Part shown: positions 44,240-53,624 of the stretch, one piece after another | Numbering within the stretch: the stretch's first letter is position 1 | Layout: each line of letters opens with the position of its first letter | Assembly: GCA_013298625.1 (NCBI GenBank) | Contig: JAAFIF010000041.1 | Location: forward strand, 1-64,000 | Length of the DNA stretch: 64,000 nt | Source: Myxococcales bacterium | GTDB taxonomy: Bacteria > Myxococcota_A > Polyangia > Polyangiales > Ga0077539 | Direction: 5' to 3' | The notes under the pieces: model-generated | What the model saw: the letters and a program-made list of their open reading frames with translations, nothing else | What the model was told of the DNA's origin: nothing | The model's database searches: none | Translations under genes and position numbers: made by a program

Positions 44240-45366
44240 TGCGCTCGCGATGGGCTCGTTGGGCGCTGCTCACCGGCGCGTGCGCGAGCGTGGGCGCGTG
44301 CTCGTTCGACGTCACGCGGCTCTATCCGCCGCCGTCCGACGGCGACGCGGCCGTGGCGATGGACGCGAGCGAAGACGTCGTCGACGTCGTGACCGACACC
44401 GGTCCGCAGCGCACCTGCCAACAGCTCGCGGACGGGATGAACATCCGCACCATCGGCGGATCGCTCGTCGTCGAAGGGACGACAGCGCGCGCAGAGAGCA
44501 CGGTCAACCCCATCGCCATGTGCACGATGATGTCCGACGGCGCGCCGGAGATCTTCTTCGAGTATCAAGTGCAGCGCGGCGGGACGCTCGTCGCCAGCAC
44601 GGACGTGCCCAACGTGGGGATGGCGGGGTGCCCGCGCTTCGCGGACTCGATCGTGTCGATCCAGCGCGGCAGCTGCGAGATGCCCGGCGACGTGCTCGCA
44701 TGCAACGACGACAGCGGCGAGTCGTTCGCGTGTCAGAGCGCGGCGTCGCGGGCGGTCGCGACGGGGCTCGCGCAGTTCGACCGCGTGATGATCGTCGTCG
44801 ACGGCTATCAGGCCAACTCCGGGCCATTCACGCTGACGGTCACCGAAAACGCCCTTCGCGAAGCGACCGTGAGCGGCGCGATGACCGCGGACCCGTGCGG
44901 CTGCCCGGGAGTCACCACGACGAGCGCAGGGACAACCACGGAGGACGTCGCGATCTCGCTCGCAGCGGACATGGGCGGCGGCGGCCAACGCGAGCTCGCC
45001 ATGCCAGGCGATAGCATTGGTGGCGCGCGTACGGTGATGGGCACGCGCGTCGTGGGGATCGCGGCGACGATCGGGCTCACGGCCAACGAGTTCAAGACGC
45101 GCGCGGTGTGCAACACGCACACGGCGACCTTCGACCTGGTCATCGGGACGCAGGTCGTCCGCTCGTTCGTGGTCGACCGCAACACGGACACGCTGCCCAC
45201 GCCGCGGCTGATGTACCGCAGCGCGCCCAACATCCCGATCATGGCCAACACCAACGTGCAGATCCGGCTGCGCTCGACGACGGCGCCCGACCTGGCCGAC
45301 CGGTGCAGCGTCACGTTCGGCTCGATGACCGGCGCCGGAACGATCACGCTCTTGACCACCCGCTGA
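44239..45366 (+). CDS. Lipoprotein with Cys-rich beta domain, partner of TPR protein
   Basis: 375 residues. Lipobox GAC at Cys 21 (ASVGACSFD). After an Asp/Ala linker comes a beta-rich domain like pre-peptidase C-terminal domains (GSCEMPGDVLACNDDSGESFACQSAASRAVATGL, with DRVMIVVDGY, NSGPFTLTVTE). A second beta region follows, ending without a membrane anchor. No enzyme motif. TGATG coupling with the preceding gene suggests a shared envelope complex (inference). Confidence 0.7.
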   Translation: MRSRWARWALLTGACASVGACSFDVTRLYPPPSDGDAAVAMDASEDVVDVVTDTGPQRTCQQLADGMNIRTIGGSLVVEGTTARAESTVNPIAMCTMMSDGAPEIFFEYQVQRGGTLVASTDVPNVGMAGCPRFADSIVSIQRGSCEMPGDVLACNDDSGESFACQSAASRAVATGLAQFDRVMIVVDGYQANSGPFTLTVTENALREATVSGAMTADPCGCPGVTTTSAGTTTEDVAISLAADMGGGGQRELAMPGDSIGGARTVMGTRVVGIAATIGLTANEFKTRAVCNTHTATFDLVIGTQVVRSFVVDRNTDTLPTPRLMYRSAPNIPIMANTNVQIRLRSTTAPDLADRCSVTFGSMTGAGTITLLTTR

Positions 45367-45385
45367 GGTACGCTCCGCGTCCGCG

Positions 45386-45958
45386 ATGAGCTACGGACCG
45401 AGCAACTCAGTGTGTGTGTTCTGCGGCAGCTCGCGGGTGGTCGACCCGCGCTACTTCTCGCTCGCCAGCGAGGTCGGCGCGCTGCTCGCGGCGAAGTCTC
45501 TGCGCGTGGTGTACGGCGGCGCGAGCGTCGGCATGATGGGCGCGCTCGCGGACTCTGCGCTGCTCGCGGGCGGCGCGGTGTTCGGCGTGATCCCGCAGTC
45601 GCTCGACCAGCGCGAGCTCACGCACAAGGGGCTCACCGAGCTCTCTGTCGTGCGCTCGATGTACGAGCGCAAAGAGCAGATGTTTCGCGCGTCGGGGGCG
45701 TTCGTCGCGCTGCCGGGCGGGTTCGGGACGCTCGACGAGCTGTTCGAAGCGCTGACCGAGCGGCAGATCGGCCTGCACGACAAGCGCGTGGTCTTGCTCG
45801 AGCACGACGGTTTTTGGGCAGGGCTGCGCGAGTGGGTCGAGCGCGCGGTGCGCGAGCGCTTCGTCCCCGACAACGTGGCGCACGCGCTCGAAGTCGTGGA
45901 CGGAGTGAAGGGACTGGACGCATGGCTCGATGGTTGGACGAGCTCGAGCGCGCGGTAG
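45386..45958 (+). CDS. LOG-family phosphoribohydrolase
   Basis: 190 residues, typical length. LOG enzymes hydrolyse cytokinin-type or other nucleoside 5'-monophosphates to base and ribose 5-phosphate. CVFCGSS (10-16), YGGASVGMMG (43-52), MYERKEQM with the catalytic Arg/Lys (93-99), and PGGFGTLDE (110-118) are the family motifs. In non-plant bacteria the actual substrate is unclear. It overlaps the serine hydrolase by 37 bases. Confidence 0.9.
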   Translation: MSYGPSNSVCVFCGSSRVVDPRYFSLASEVGALLAAKSLRVVYGGASVGMMGALADSALLAGGAVFGVIPQSLDQRELTHKGLTELSVVRSMYERKEQMFRASGAFVALPGGFGTLDELFEALTERQIGLHDKRVVLLEHDGFWAGLREWVERAVRERFVPDNVAHALEVVDGVKGLDAWLDGWTSSSAR

Positions 45959-47028
45959 CCGAGCGGGTCACCCCCGGCGCGCAGCTCAGCGTTCGCTGGT
46001 TTTCTCCTCGTGAATCGCGGTGGATGCGCGAGGACACCGTCGTCGGTCGCCTCTCGTACGAGCCCGACGCTGCGCCCGTGCGCATCGACACGCTCTACGA
46101 CCTCGCCAGCGTGACGAAGGCCGTCTTCGCCCTCGCGGCGGTCTCGTTTGCGCATCGCGACAAGCTCTCGCTCGAAGGCACGCGCGCGAGAGACCTCTGG
46201 CCCGAGAGCGCAGGGCATCCTGCGGGGGACGCGACGCTCGACGCGCTGCTCTCGCATCGAAGCGAGCTGTCCGCGTGGGTCCCGCTGTTTCGTGAGATCG
46301 AAGCGCGCGAGGCGGGCACGGACGACGCGCGCGCGCGCGTGCTCGCGAGGCTGCTGCGCGAGCCGCTCGAGCCCAACGGACGCGCTGTGCGCTACAGCGA
46401 CCTCGGGTACATCACCGCGGGAGAGTGCTTCGCGCGGGCGAGCGGTCTGTCGCTGGGGGCGCTGATCGAGCGAGAGGTGCTCGCGCCGCTGCGCGAGCGC
46501 AGCCCCACGCTGGCTCTACACTATCGGCCAGTGCGTGATTTTGTCTCTCAAATTTCAGGGGATTTGTTCGCGCCGACCGAGCGTTGCGCGTGGCGTGGCG
46601 GGCTCGTTCAGGGGCTGGTGCACGACGAAAACGCGTACTCGCTCGGGGGCGAGTGCGGGCACGCGGGGCTCTTCGGGACCGCGCGGGACCTGGCCGACCT
46701 CGGCGAAGCGTCGCTGCGATCGCTGGACGGCGACGAGCGCGGGTGGATCTCTCGTGAGGTCCTGCGGGCGATGACCCGCGAGCGCGAAGGCGGAACGCAC
46801 CGGCTCGGCTTCGACGGCAAGAGCGCTGGCGCATCGAGCGCGGGGACGCTCGCGAGCGCGAGCACCTTCGGGCATCTGGGCTTCACGGGCACGATGCTCT
46901 GGTGCGACCCAGCCGCGAGGGTCGCGGTGGCCCTGGTGACCAATCGCGTCCACCCCACGCGAGAGAACAACGGGATTCGAGCGCTGCGTCCGCTGGTGAT
47001 GGACGCGATCGTTCAGAACCTGGCTTGA
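45922..47028 (+). CDS. Beta-lactamase-fold serine hydrolase
   Basis: 368 residues from ATG 45922, inside the last codons of the LOG gene. The class C/esterase fold has S63-V-T-K66 as nucleophile and base, Y158-S-D160 as the Tyr motif and HLGFTG in place of KTG. Such proteins act as esterases, peptidases or beta-lactamase-like enzymes; no signal peptide is visible, so a cytoplasmic esterase or peptidase is more likely than drug resistance. The overlap with LOG suggests joint expression. The last 16 bases overlap the convergent outer-membrane gene. Confidence 0.85.
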   Translation: MARWLDELERAVAERVTPGAQLSVRWFSPRESRWMREDTVVGRLSYEPDAAPVRIDTLYDLASVTKAVFALAAVSFAHRDKLSLEGTRARDLWPESAGHPAGDATLDALLSHRSELSAWVPLFREIEAREAGTDDARARVLARLLREPLEPNGRAVRYSDLGYITAGECFARASGLSLGALIEREVLAPLRERSPTLALHYRPVRDFVSQISGDLFAPTERCAWRGGLVQGLVHDENAYSLGGECGHAGLFGTARDLADLGEASLRSLDGDERGWISREVLRAMTREREGGTHRLGFDGKSAGASSAGTLASASTFGHLGFTGTMLWCDPAARVAVALVTNRVHPTRENNGIRALRPLVMDAIVQNLA

Positions 47029-48722
47029 GCGGCGACGCCGAAGCCGAGCTGATCGGGCGCTTGAAAGATGCGGACCTGACGCGTTCCGGTGTTGTCGACC
47101 TGGAGCAGCGTGGCGTTTTGATCGCGCACGTACTGGACCCAGCCGATGATGCCGAAGATGGACGAGAGGTCCCAGCGGACCGCGGCGCGCGCAGAGAAGA
47201 TCGGGATCGCGCGCTCGCCGGGCGGGAGGATCGAGAAGTTTCCGGCGCGGCGGATCACCAGCGTGCGCGCGGACTCGAGCGAGCCCTCTTGCACGACGCT
47301 GCCGAACGTCGCGGGAAGCTGGAGGCCCAAGATGAGCGACGGCGTGAGGTTGGCGCTCGAGACGCGATAGTCGACGTTGGCCGCGAAGAAGAACTCGGGG
47401 CTGATCTGCGCGTCCGTCGGCAGCGTCTGAAACGGGATGAAGCTCGGGACGTTGCGCAGCAAGAACGCCACGTCGCGGTAGAGCGCGGTGAGCCCGAGGT
47501 TGAGGTAGCCGATCTTGACGCGGCCCTGGAGCGCGCCCGCGAGGCCCATTTGAAAATTGGTGCGCCCGGCGACGTTGACGTCGACGAGGTGCTGATCGAT
47601 GAGGGCGGCTTCGGCAGAGACGTTCCACGTCACGCGACCGGGCGTGTAGGACTCTGGCCGAAAGAGCTGCATCGGAAAGTCGGGGTGGTTGCGATACAGC
47701 TGCATGTCGATCGACGTCGACGCGGGCATGCCCTGGTTGAGCACCGCGCGCACGCTGCCGCCGAAGATGTACGCAGGCAGCCCGCGCACGCCGGGGAAGT
47801 CGAACTTGCCCTGCTGAAAGAAGCCGCCCGAGGCGTCGATGCGAAAGATGTCCGCCGGGCGCACGCTGATGCCCGCGAGGCCCGCGAACTGCGTCTCTTG
47901 CACGCGGACGATGTCGATGTCGCCCGAGTTCACCATCACTTCGAGCGGGACGACGATCTGCGCGGTCTTGAAGCCGGCCCACGCAGAGAAGGGCCCGCTG
48001 TCGTACGAGAAGCGCACGCCCGGCGCGCCGCCTACGCGACGCGGAAAGATGTCGTTGCCGCCCCAGGACAGGTCCCAGAGATACCCCACGCGAAAGCGAT
48101 CGGTGTCGAAGGGAAAGAACGTCACGCTGAGCCCGTCGTTGGGCCGCGCGAGGTTGGTCTGGTACTGCACGCGCAGGTACGTTCCTGCGTCGTAGAGGGC
48201 CTGCGTGAGGTTGCCCGAGTTGGTCGAGAGCTGCCCGAGGTCGAAGCGCAGCACCAGCGAGGCCTCGGTCATCACGCGCGGGATGAAGCCCGGCGCGCGC
48301 GCGTACATCACGAGGTGCGTGAGGTTCTCGCGTCCCGCGAAGCGCGAGTTCAGCGCGTCGAAGAAGAGCTGATACTGCGAGCGGTCACCGATCGAGGGCA
48401 GCCCCGAGATCGGCACGCGCTGCCCGGTCGCCTGCAGGATGTCGTCGTCGCCGAAGGTCCACGTCAGGCGCGTGTCGAGAAAATCGTGCGATCGCTCTTC
48501 GCTGTTGGCCGAAGACGAAGGCGCCGGAGCGTTCGCCGGCGCGCCCTGCCCCGTCGCGTTCGACGCAGCCTGCGCCCACGCGCTCGTCGGCGCGCTCGCT
48601 GCCAGCGCCAACGCAAAGGGAACCCAGCGATTCACCGCTCGACCGTTGCTCTCGTTGCCCATCGTCTCTGCACAGCCCTTTGTCGTCTTGATTGCTTTGA
48701 ACTGTCTCGCGTCGCGCTTCAT
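47013..48722 (-). CDS. Beta-rich outer-membrane protein, third gene of the nucleotidase operon
   Basis: 569 residues from ATG 48722, which overlaps the upstream stop (TGATG); ATG 48662 (MGNESNGR) would shorten the N-region of the signal peptide (core VPFALALAASAPTSAWAQ) and is possible. The remainder alternates aromatic-rich strands and loops and ends in a C-terminal Phe (AAQARF), a hallmark of outer-membrane beta-barrels. No transporter family recognised. Likely the outer-membrane partner of the two lipoproteins encoded before it. Confidence 0.78.
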   Translation of the reverse strand: MKRDARQFKAIKTTKGCAETMGNESNGRAVNRWVPFALALAASAPTSAWAQAASNATGQGAPANAPAPSSSANSEERSHDFLDTRLTWTFGDDDILQATGQRVPISGLPSIGDRSQYQLFFDALNSRFAGRENLTHLVMYARAPGFIPRVMTEASLVLRFDLGQLSTNSGNLTQALYDAGTYLRVQYQTNLARPNDGLSVTFFPFDTDRFRVGYLWDLSWGGNDIFPRRVGGAPGVRFSYDSGPFSAWAGFKTAQIVVPLEVMVNSGDIDIVRVQETQFAGLAGISVRPADIFRIDASGGFFQQGKFDFPGVRGLPAYIFGGSVRAVLNQGMPASTSIDMQLYRNHPDFPMQLFRPESYTPGRVTWNVSAEAALIDQHLVDVNVAGRTNFQMGLAGALQGRVKIGYLNLGLTALYRDVAFLLRNVPSFIPFQTLPTDAQISPEFFFAANVDYRVSSANLTPSLILGLQLPATFGSVVQEGSLESARTLVIRRAGNFSILPPGERAIPIFSARAAVRWDLSSIFGIIGWVQYVRDQNATLLQVDNTGTRQVRIFQAPDQLGFGVAAQARF

Positions 48723-50272
48723 CAGCTCGACTCCTCGCCGATCGAACGCGGCGTCACGCACGCGGCGTTCGCCGGCTGCACGGTCCCCTGTCCCTCGAAG
48801 ACCAGATCCACCGTGCACCGCGGCTCGATGATCCAGTTGGGTCCGACCTGCTTGAGCGTGCCCGTGACCGTCGCGCGAACGCCCGGCGCGGGTTGGTTCA
48901 GCGGGTTGAAGTTCGAGATCGCCTCGCGCGGCGAAATGATGAACCGCTGCACGTTGCCCGGCTGATTCTCAGAGAAATCCACGGCCATCTGCCCGAAGCG
49001 GATCCACCCCGTCCACTCGCTGCAGCCTGCGGTCTTCTGGCACGTGTTGCCGCAGAGCGCCTCGAGGGGGTTGTCGTAGTCGACGATGTTGTCCCCGGTG
49101 AAGTCGCAGCTCGAGCGCCCCGGCGCGAACGTGCACGTGCCCATCGCCATGTCGCAGCTCGCGCGCTCGGGGCCGACGTTCTGCGAGATCGTGACGTTTT
49201 GCAGGCGAACCAGCGCGTTTTCGAGGGGCTCGAGCGCCTCGTCCATCGAGGCCATGTCCAGCACTTCGAGCGCGGGCGCCGACGAGACCATCTCGCCCAT
49301 CGCCCTTGGTCTCAGCACCACGGCTTCGGGGATCGGGCACGCGCCCGAGGTGTCCGTGAACAGCCCTTCAGCAGGGATCGTCCACGCCGGCTGCGCCATC
49401 TGCGTCGTCCCGACGAACTCTTGAATCGTGCCAGACAAGCGGCTCAATCGATCACACGGCCGCATGCCCTCTGGCAGACGAAAGTTGAACGAGAACAAGC
49501 TGTTCGCGCAGCGCCGCATCCCGCCGCCCTCGGCCGGACAGAACGTGCGCGACGTGTCCGTCACCCAGAAGCCGCTCACGCTGATGCGCGTGACGACCAG
49601 CGTCCCGGTGTCCACCGTCACGCGCTCGTTGAGCAGCGGCGAGACCGTCCCGGGCCCTTGAATGTCGTCCATCGTCGGCGTCCCGACGAAGATCGGCTGG
49701 CTCACGCCCTGCGCGTACGAGCCGCCGCGCTCGCTGTTGTCGTTGGGCGCGGCGCAGCCGAAGTCCGCGGGATAATCCACGCGCCCGTCGTTGTCGTTGT
49801 CCATCCCGTCCGCGCACGCGGGCGTCGCGCTGCCGTCGCCGAGGTCGTAGCCCTGCTCTTCGGCAGAGATCCTCGCCTCGCCGTACGAGCGCACGAAGCG
49901 CACCGTGACGCCCTCGGCCACGCCGTTGGTCAAGCGCACGAGGCGCCCCGCCACGCCGGTCCCGCTCACTTGCGTGAGGACGCCGGGGCTGACCGCGAGC
50001 TGCGCCGTTCCGTTGAAGGATTGAACGGGATTGCCGTCGAGCCCGAGCGCCTCGACGCGCACCGTGTACTCGTGCGTCGCGCTGAAGGACAACGGCGCCC
50101 CAGGCGCGCCCCGGTTGGCCTCCGGCGGGATCGTCACGCGCATCGTGAGCACGCCGTTGTTCGCCCGGTCCTTGGTGCCGGGATCAGGCAACGGAGCGCC
50201 TCCGCACGAGAGCGTCGGAGCCGCCATGGCGCAGAGCGCCAGCATGATGTTTCGTGTACGAAAGATCTTCAT
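48722..50272 (-). CDS. Lipoprotein, second gene of the nucleotidase operon
   Basis: 516 residues from ATG 50272. Lipobox LSCG (Cys 23). Beta-rich: a Big/Ig-like module at 40-130, then CADGMDNDNDGRVDYPADFGCAAPNDN, a calcium-binding-like DxDNDGxxD loop common in exported myxobacterial proteins. The C-terminal half holds several Cys pairs and OB-fold-like strands. No enzyme motif. The start overlaps the nucleotidase stop (ATGA) and its stop overlaps the next start, so all three are tightly coupled. Confidence 0.78.
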   Translation of the reverse strand: MKIFRTRNIMLALCAMAAPTLSCGGAPLPDPGTKDRANNGVLTMRVTIPPEANRGAPGAPLSFSATHEYTVRVEALGLDGNPVQSFNGTAQLAVSPGVLTQVSGTGVAGRLVRLTNGVAEGVTVRFVRSYGEARISAEEQGYDLGDGSATPACADGMDNDNDGRVDYPADFGCAAPNDNSERGGSYAQGVSQPIFVGTPTMDDIQGPGTVSPLLNERVTVDTGTLVVTRISVSGFWVTDTSRTFCPAEGGGMRRCANSLFSFNFRLPEGMRPCDRLSRLSGTIQEFVGTTQMAQPAWTIPAEGLFTDTSGACPIPEAVVLRPRAMGEMVSSAPALEVLDMASMDEALEPLENALVRLQNVTISQNVGPERASCDMAMGTCTFAPGRSSCDFTGDNIVDYDNPLEALCGNTCQKTAGCSEWTGWIRFGQMAVDFSENQPGNVQRFIISPREAISNFNPLNQPAPGVRATVTGTLKQVGPNWIIEPRCTVDLVFEGQGTVQPANAACVTPRSIGEESS

Positions 50273-52785
50273 CGCCGCGACACCATCCGAAGTCGAGCGT
50301 CCGCATCCGCGCCGATCGACGCGTTGAAGCACGGGAGGATCCTGCACGTGTTCGCCGCGCGCTCGTTGCTGGCGCACAGGCAGCGCTCGCGCGCGTTGAC
50401 GTCGGTGCTCGGCGAGGTCTCTGGGCAGTTCTGCGCGAGCTGCGCCGCGAGCTCGCGCACGCAGTTGCGCAGCACGCAGCGCCCGGCGTCCGCCGACGAC
50501 GCGGCCACGGCCACCGAGCACATGGGCATTCCGCGCGGGTCGAAGGTCGACTGCCCCTGCCACGCGCACGTGTAGTCCGGGCCGAGCGTCGCGCAGTCAC
50601 CTTCGGTCTGGCACGTCTGAAGGCCGTCGTCCGCGCGGGGCGGCTGCGTCGGATGCGCCGCGCGCCAGGTCGACTCGCGCCCCGAGTCCCACCCGCACGC
50701 CGCCTGCGCCTGGACGTAGTCGATCACCGCGTCGCGCAGCTCGACGCGGGTGTTGACCTGCGTCGTGTTGCGCTGCAGCACGAAGAAGCCCGAGCCGCCC
50801 GCGGCGATGAAGTCGTTGGCCGCGACGGCGTAGCTGCCGTTGGGGTTCACAGGCTCCATGCAACGGTGCGAGAGCGGGTCGCACAGCGAGCGAAACTGCG
50901 GGCTCGTTCGGTCCGCCGTGAGGGGCGGGCACTGGTCGTCGCGGTCGCAGCGATCGGGCACGCCCGTGGGCGTTCCGTTGATCTGCGTCTGCCTGAGCCC
51001 GACGTTGACCGTCTCTGCGCAAGCGAGAATGCGATTGCCAGCGGCGTCGGTGTCGTCGCCAGGCACGCCGTCGCGGTCGCACGAGCCGCAGGTGATCACC
51101 GCGCGCGCGCCTGCGATCTGCGCCTGCGAGTTGCAGCCGCGCGAGGTCGATCGGCGCGCGATGAAGTCGAACATCTCGAGCACCTCGCGCCCCGAGAGCT
51201 GCAGGGTGGTGATCGAGTTGTCGAAGGGAAACACGTTGTAGATCTGGTCGATCGTGACGGGCCCCGGGGGGATCGCGTCGCGGATGCCCAGCGTGTTGGT
51301 GACAGAGAAGTCCGTCTGCACGCCGAGCCGTCGCCACATCGCCGTGGTGACCAGGTTGCCCATCGGCGAGTCGCCGCCGCCGACGTTGGTGCGGGAGATT
51401 CCGTTGGGCGAGTAGCCGATGAGCGTGTCGAGGTTGGCCGCGGTGTCGAGCGTGCGCGCGTACGGCTCGAGCATCTCGCGCATCGTGGGCTCTTCGGGCA
51501 CCGTCGAGTCCACGGGAAACAGCGTGAACCGATGCCCGATCACCTCGAAGCGATGGCGCACGAAGCGGTCGCCCGCGCCGTTGACGTTGCCCGCGATCGC
51601 CGCGAAATCCGCGCGCCCCTCGCCGATGCGGTCGATGTTGTTCGTCAGCGTCAGGTCGAGCCGGCCGAGGTACTTCATGAACGCGCCCGAGTGCTGCACG
51701 AGCACGCGACGCGACTCGCAGCGGCGCTTCTGGTAGCCAGGCGCGACGCGCCAGCCCGCGTAGTCCGCGCCCCGCGAAGGGTTGGGCGGACACACGCCCC
51801 ACTGCGAGCAGCAGAAGGGCGCGACCGTGTCGTTGCACGAGGCGGCGACGCCAGGATTCGTGCGCGTCCCGCCGTTGCCCACGATCAGCTCGGGCACCCA
51901 GTGCGAGCCGTCCGCGTCGGTCGGCGCGCAGTCGGTCTCTTCTTGCGTCGGGTTGGTCACGATGTGCAAGTGACCGCCGAGCATCACGTCGATGCCGGTC
52001 GTGTACTGGATCGTTCGATGGTCGTCTTCGAGGCCGAGGTGCGAGACGCCCACGACGACGTCGGCGCCCTCGTTGACCACTTGATCGACGTAGAACTGCG
52101 CGACCTCGCGGGCGTTGAGGGGCGTGATGCCCGTGCGGTTCGGCTGGTCGAACACGCTCGAGATGGACGACAAGTTGCCGAAGCCGATGACCGCGACCTT
52201 GAGCCCCCGCAGGTTGAACATCGTGTACGGCTTCACGATGCGACCGAGCTCGGGCGAGCCGGCCGTGGTGGGGTCGTCGAACAGGTAGTTGGCCGCGAGC
52301 ACCGGAAAGGTCGCCCAGCGGTTGAACTGCCGAAACACGTTGAGCGCGCCGCGGTCGAACTCGTGGTTGCCGATCACGACCGCGTCGACGCCGGTGTGCG
52401 CGAGCGCGCGAAGCTCGGCCTCGCCGCCGAAGAAGTTGAAGATCGGCGCGCCTTGAAAACAGTCACCTGTATCCAAGTGCAGGACGCGGTCCGCGTGCGC
52501 TCGCTCGCGCTGGATCAGCCAGTTGATGCGCGCCGCGCCGCCGAAGGGGCCGCGCTCTTGCTGCAGCCCGAGCCCGACGTCCGTCGCAGGCACCCTGAAC
52601 TGATACGGAAACAGCCGCGAGTGCCAGTCTGCCGTGTGCAGCAGCGTGAGCCGCACCTCGCGCTGATCGAGGTTGGGAGAGTTGCCCGCGGCGGCGCAGC
52701 CTGCTCCGCTCGCGCCGAGCACGAGGGTGGCTAGCAGTCGGGGGACGATCGATGCGCGTGAGCGCGATGACGGACGAGAAGCCAC
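50269..52785 (-). CDS. 5'-nucleotidase/2',3'-cyclic phosphodiesterase lipoprotein (UshA-like)
   Basis: 838 residues, much longer than UshA (about 550). Lipobox GAGC (Cys 30). Metallophosphatase domain with LLHTADWH (D53, H55), LDTGDCFQG (D108), GNHEFD (N140, H141) and GGHLH. The 5'-nucleotidase C-terminal domain lies after about 420. Two Cys-rich inserts (about residues 300-360) and a C-terminal Cys-rich extension (CVLRNCVRE, RCLCASNERAANTCRILPC) are unusual. It probably dephosphorylates extracellular nucleotides for phosphate or nucleoside recovery. Confidence 0.88.
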   Translation of the reverse strand: MASRPSSRSRASIVPRLLATLVLGASGAGCAAAGNSPNLDQREVRLTLLHTADWHSRLFPYQFRVPATDVGLGLQQERGPFGGAARINWLIQRERAHADRVLHLDTGDCFQGAPIFNFFGGEAELRALAHTGVDAVVIGNHEFDRGALNVFRQFNRWATFPVLAANYLFDDPTTAGSPELGRIVKPYTMFNLRGLKVAVIGFGNLSSISSVFDQPNRTGITPLNAREVAQFYVDQVVNEGADVVVGVSHLGLEDDHRTIQYTTGIDVMLGGHLHIVTNPTQEETDCAPTDADGSHWVPELIVGNGGTRTNPGVAASCNDTVAPFCCSQWGVCPPNPSRGADYAGWRVAPGYQKRRCESRRVLVQHSGAFMKYLGRLDLTLTNNIDRIGEGRADFAAIAGNVNGAGDRFVRHRFEVIGHRFTLFPVDSTVPEEPTMREMLEPYARTLDTAANLDTLIGYSPNGISRTNVGGGDSPMGNLVTTAMWRRLGVQTDFSVTNTLGIRDAIPPGPVTIDQIYNVFPFDNSITTLQLSGREVLEMFDFIARRSTSRGCNSQAQIAGARAVITCGSCDRDGVPGDDTDAAGNRILACAETVNVGLRQTQINGTPTGVPDRCDRDDQCPPLTADRTSPQFRSLCDPLSHRCMEPVNPNGSYAVAANDFIAAGGSGFFVLQRNTTQVNTRVELRDAVIDYVQAQAACGWDSGRESTWRAAHPTQPPRADDGLQTCQTEGDCATLGPDYTCAWQGQSTFDPRGMPMCSVAVAASSADAGRCVLRNCVRELAAQLAQNCPETSPSTDVNARERCLCASNERAANTCRILPCFNASIGADADARLRMVSRR

Positions 52786-52928
52786 GGGACCGCCGGCACG
52801 CTACGCGAACTGCACGGGCCCTCACAAGGCAAACACGTGTCAACGGCCGCTGCGAACCGCGCGACGCGCTCGGGACCGCTGAAGAACCGCCGCGCGCCGC
52901 ACGATCGGGGGTATAAACCCGGTGTTTG

Positions 52929-53624
52929 ATGCAGCGAAGAAGCATCTACGACCGCGTCACGCTCGCCCTCGCGCTGGGGTTGATGGCTCCCTCGGGATGC
53001 GCGCGACAGACGCCGCGCGCGCCGATCGCGACGCTCGAGCGAGGCGCAGAGGTCTCGTCGCCCGCGGCGGCGCCCACGGTGGCCGACAGCGGCCCTGCGG
53101 CGACGCTCGACGACGTCCCAGCGCTCGACGCGACGAGCGGAGCGGCGGCGGGCGACAGCGGCGCAGATGTGCTCATCGAGTCGGCCTCGCGATCGAGCGA
53201 CGCCGCGCGCAGCGCATCGTGCGCGAGCGACGCGGACTGCGTGTTGGTGACAGGGGGGTGCCAAGGACCGATGGCGGCGCACCGCGACGAAGCCGCGGCG
53301 ATCGACGCGCAGAACCAGCGGCTGCTGTCGGTCGCGACGTGCGACGGGCGCTTCGCGGCGCGGCCCGTTCGCCCGGTGTGCGCGCAGTCTCGCTGCGTGC
53401 TCGAGCCGATGGATCACCCCGAGTGGAGGCTCTGCGCGAGCGCGCGCGAGTGCCGTCCCGTGCATCGAAACTGCCAGCACTGGCAGGCGATCAACCGCAG
53501 GTTCGAGCGAGAGGCGCGCGACGCGATGCGCTTGTCGCAGCCGTGCGGGCCGGCGGTCGTTGCGCCGCCTCCGCGGATCGAGTGCCGCTATGGCTGGTGT
53601 GTGACGGGCTGGTCGGGGCGATAG
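52929..53624 (+). CDS. Lipoprotein with duplicated Cys-rich motif
   Basis: 231 residues from ATG 52929. Lipobox PSGC at Cys 24. A Pro/Ala/Asp linker is followed by two related Cys segments: CASDADCVLVTGGCQGP and CASARECRPVHRNCQHW. Each is followed by a similar helix (AIDAQNQRLLSVATCDGRF, AINRRFEREARDA) and a late Cys. They appear to be an internal duplication. No family recognised. A TATAAA box lies 11 bases upstream. The end overlaps the convergent ClC gene. Confidence 0.7.
   Translation: MQRRSIYDRVTLALALGLMAPSGCARQTPRAPIATLERGAEVSSPAAAPTVADSGPAATLDDVPALDATSGAAAGDSGADVLIESASRSSDAARSASCASDADCVLVTGGCQGPMAAHRDEAAAIDAQNQRLLSVATCDGRFAARPVRPVCAQSRCVLEPMDHPEWRLCASARECRPVHRNCQHWQAINRRFEREARDAMRLSQPCGPAVVAPPPRIECRYGWCVTGWSGR

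Noticed and set aside
45922..47028. Beta-lactamase resistance gene
   Set aside because: It has the SxxK fold but no signal peptide, HLGFTG instead of KTG, and a housekeeping context; esterase or peptidase is more likely.
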